Of a stretch of 5,968 nucleotides of DNA, positions 5,498 to 5,968 are shown piece by piece. The stretch is from an uncultured Eubacteriales bacterium (GTDB taxonomy: Bacteria > Bacillota > Clostridia > Lachnospirales > Lachnospiraceae). Location: NCBI GenBank assembly GCA_900321505.1, contig ONWK01000164.1, positions 1-5,968 of the forward strand, in the 5' to 3' direction. A model generated the notes under the pieces. That model saw only the letters and a program-made list of their open reading frames with translations. It ran no database searches and was not told the DNA's origin. Position 1 is the stretch's first letter; each line of letters opens with the position of its first letter. The translations under genes were made by a program, and so were the position numbers.

Positions 5498-5535
5498 ATG
5501 CCCTCGCTGCGCGAGGCCATAGCTATTATAGCATG
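5498..5535. repeat. 38-bp direct repeat, copy 2 (hairpin plus extended -10)
   Basis: This is the second copy of the unit at 5365-5402, with three differences. Its 10-bp stem (5498-5507 with 5511-5520, loop TGC) has one C-C mismatch and no wobble. The end reads as a consensus -10 on the - strand. Together the two copies bracket the other four hairpins. Confidence 0.85.
5525..5533 (-). promoter_or_regulatory. Probable distal promoter of the arabinofuranosidase gene (extended -10)
   Basis: On the - strand this reads TGCTATAAT, a perfect TATAAT preceded by TGn. Only a weak -35 match (TTTCTT or TTCTTC near 5548-5554) is present, which extended -10 promoters tolerate. Transcription from here would start near 5518 and give a leader of about 180 nt made of the six hairpins. 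Confidence 0.6.
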
Positions 5536-5554
5536 TCCGGGTATCATGAAGAAA

Positions 5555-5583
5555 TGGCAAAATCAGAAATAATGTGATATATT
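5555..5583 (+). promoter_or_regulatory. Weak candidate promoter for the rightmost gene
   Basis: TGGCAA (5555-5560, 3 of 6 to consensus) and TATATT (5578-5583, 5 of 6) are 17 nt apart, with TGA before the -10 as an extended element. The rest of the stretch to 5660 holds nothing else I can name. The predicted leader would be about 85 nt. This is a tentative call. Confidence 0.35.
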
Positions 5584-5675
5584 TGTAGTGGGGTACGGAA
5601 TACTTACGTTTTTCAGAAAAAAGACAGTGTCAGATGACCTGTGAAAACTAAGGGATAAAAGGGGAGGGAATGAAA

Positions 5676-5968
5676 ATGGATTATCAGTCCTGGATTGAAG
5701 GCATCGATGGGTTGGCCAGCCTGTATTCCTTTGATATACTTGCGGACGGAGGTTACAGCGAGATCCGTCTGATGGCGGTTAATAAGCAGAATGTGGGGAT
5801 GCTGATGATGAATCCCAATGCACCGGAGTTTTACCCGGGCATTCCATACCGGAATTACTGGATGGATCTGAATTTTGAAAGCTTTGTTTACAAATGCGCC
5901 GGTACCCCGGAGCCTTTGTATTCATATGTAAATGCCCGGGGCGTCTGGCTGAAGGGCTTTTATCTGCC
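5676..5968 (+). CDS. N-terminus of a probable signalling protein with PAS-like sensory domain, cut by the window end
   Basis: The frame starts at ATG 5676 and stays open to the window edge, giving about 97 codons. The run GGGGAGGG (5661-5668) lies 7 nt before this ATG. An in-frame ATG at 5670 is too close to it. The protein begins MDYQSWIEGIDGLASLYSFD and continues with a stretch like EIRLMAVNKQNVGMLM, then YRNYWMDLNFESFVYKCA and EPLYSYVNARGVWLKGFYL. This order (MDYQS, a short strand, a N-K motif, DLNFE-F-Y-CA, then LYSY) resembles, from memory, the N-terminal PAS-like domain of Lachnospiraceae GGDEF/EAL or kinase proteins. The output domain is outside the window, so its activity cannot be named. 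There is no signal peptide, so sensing would be cytoplasmic. It is transcribed divergently from the arabinofuranosidase gene. Confidence 0.7.
   Translation, partial: MDYQSWIEGIDGLASLYSFDILADGGYSEIRLMAVNKQNVGMLMMNPNAPEFYPGIPYRNYWMDLNFESFVYKCAGTPEPLYSYVNARGVWLKGFYL

Noticed and set aside
5365..5535. CRISPR array
   Set aside because: There are only two copies of the 38-bp unit, 133 bp apart, and the intervening sequence is itself palindromic rather than unique spacer DNA.

Overview
The window looks like chromosomal DNA from a Gram-positive anaerobe of the Clostridia, most likely a Lachnospiraceae member of the Butyrivibrio/Roseburia kind. The clues are strong purine-rich Shine-Dalgarno sites before every gene, a short Clostridia/archaeal-type ThiC, a DUF3737 beta-helix protein, a SARP-like regulator with a degenerate receiver, a type II signal peptide on a Ser/Thr/Asn/Glu-rich lipoprotein, and an N-terminal sensory domain of a style common in Lachnospiraceae signalling proteins. 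The family-level placement is inference.

Left part (1-3149, + strand): four tightly packed genes in one direction. They are the 3' end of a DUF3737 gene, an unrecognised 166-aa protein, a 268-aa regulator with a receiver-like domain plus a winged helix, and thiC. Gaps are 19, 16 and 3 nt, so they are probably co-transcribed. I saw no TPP riboswitch and no promoter in the gaps. The usual thiamine-responsive leader is therefore absent next to thiC, and the companion gene is a regulator whose receiver lacks most of its phosphorylation pocket.

Middle (3150-3845): a lipoprotein gene with its own near-consensus promoter (TTGACA, 16 nt, TGG-TAAAAT). It ends in a long hairpin flanked by an A-tract and a T-tract that can terminate transcription from both sides.

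Right part (3861-5336, - strand): a complete cytoplasmic GH51 alpha-L-arabinofuranosidase, convergent with the lipoprotein gene, pointing to use of plant arabinoxylan or arabinan oligosaccharides. Its upstream region (5337-5675) is the most unusual stretch of the window. Two nearly identical 38-bp repeats (35/38) lie 133 bp apart. Each encodes, on the - strand, an extended -10 promoter followed by a hairpin. Between them are four further non-identical hairpins. This packs six hairpins and two probable promoters into about 170 bp.

Right end (5676-5968, + strand): the start of a divergent gene cut by the window edge, resembling the PAS-like sensory N-terminus of Lachnospiraceae signalling proteins (GGDEF/EAL or kinase type). 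No RNA genes, CRISPR arrays, transposases or origins were seen.
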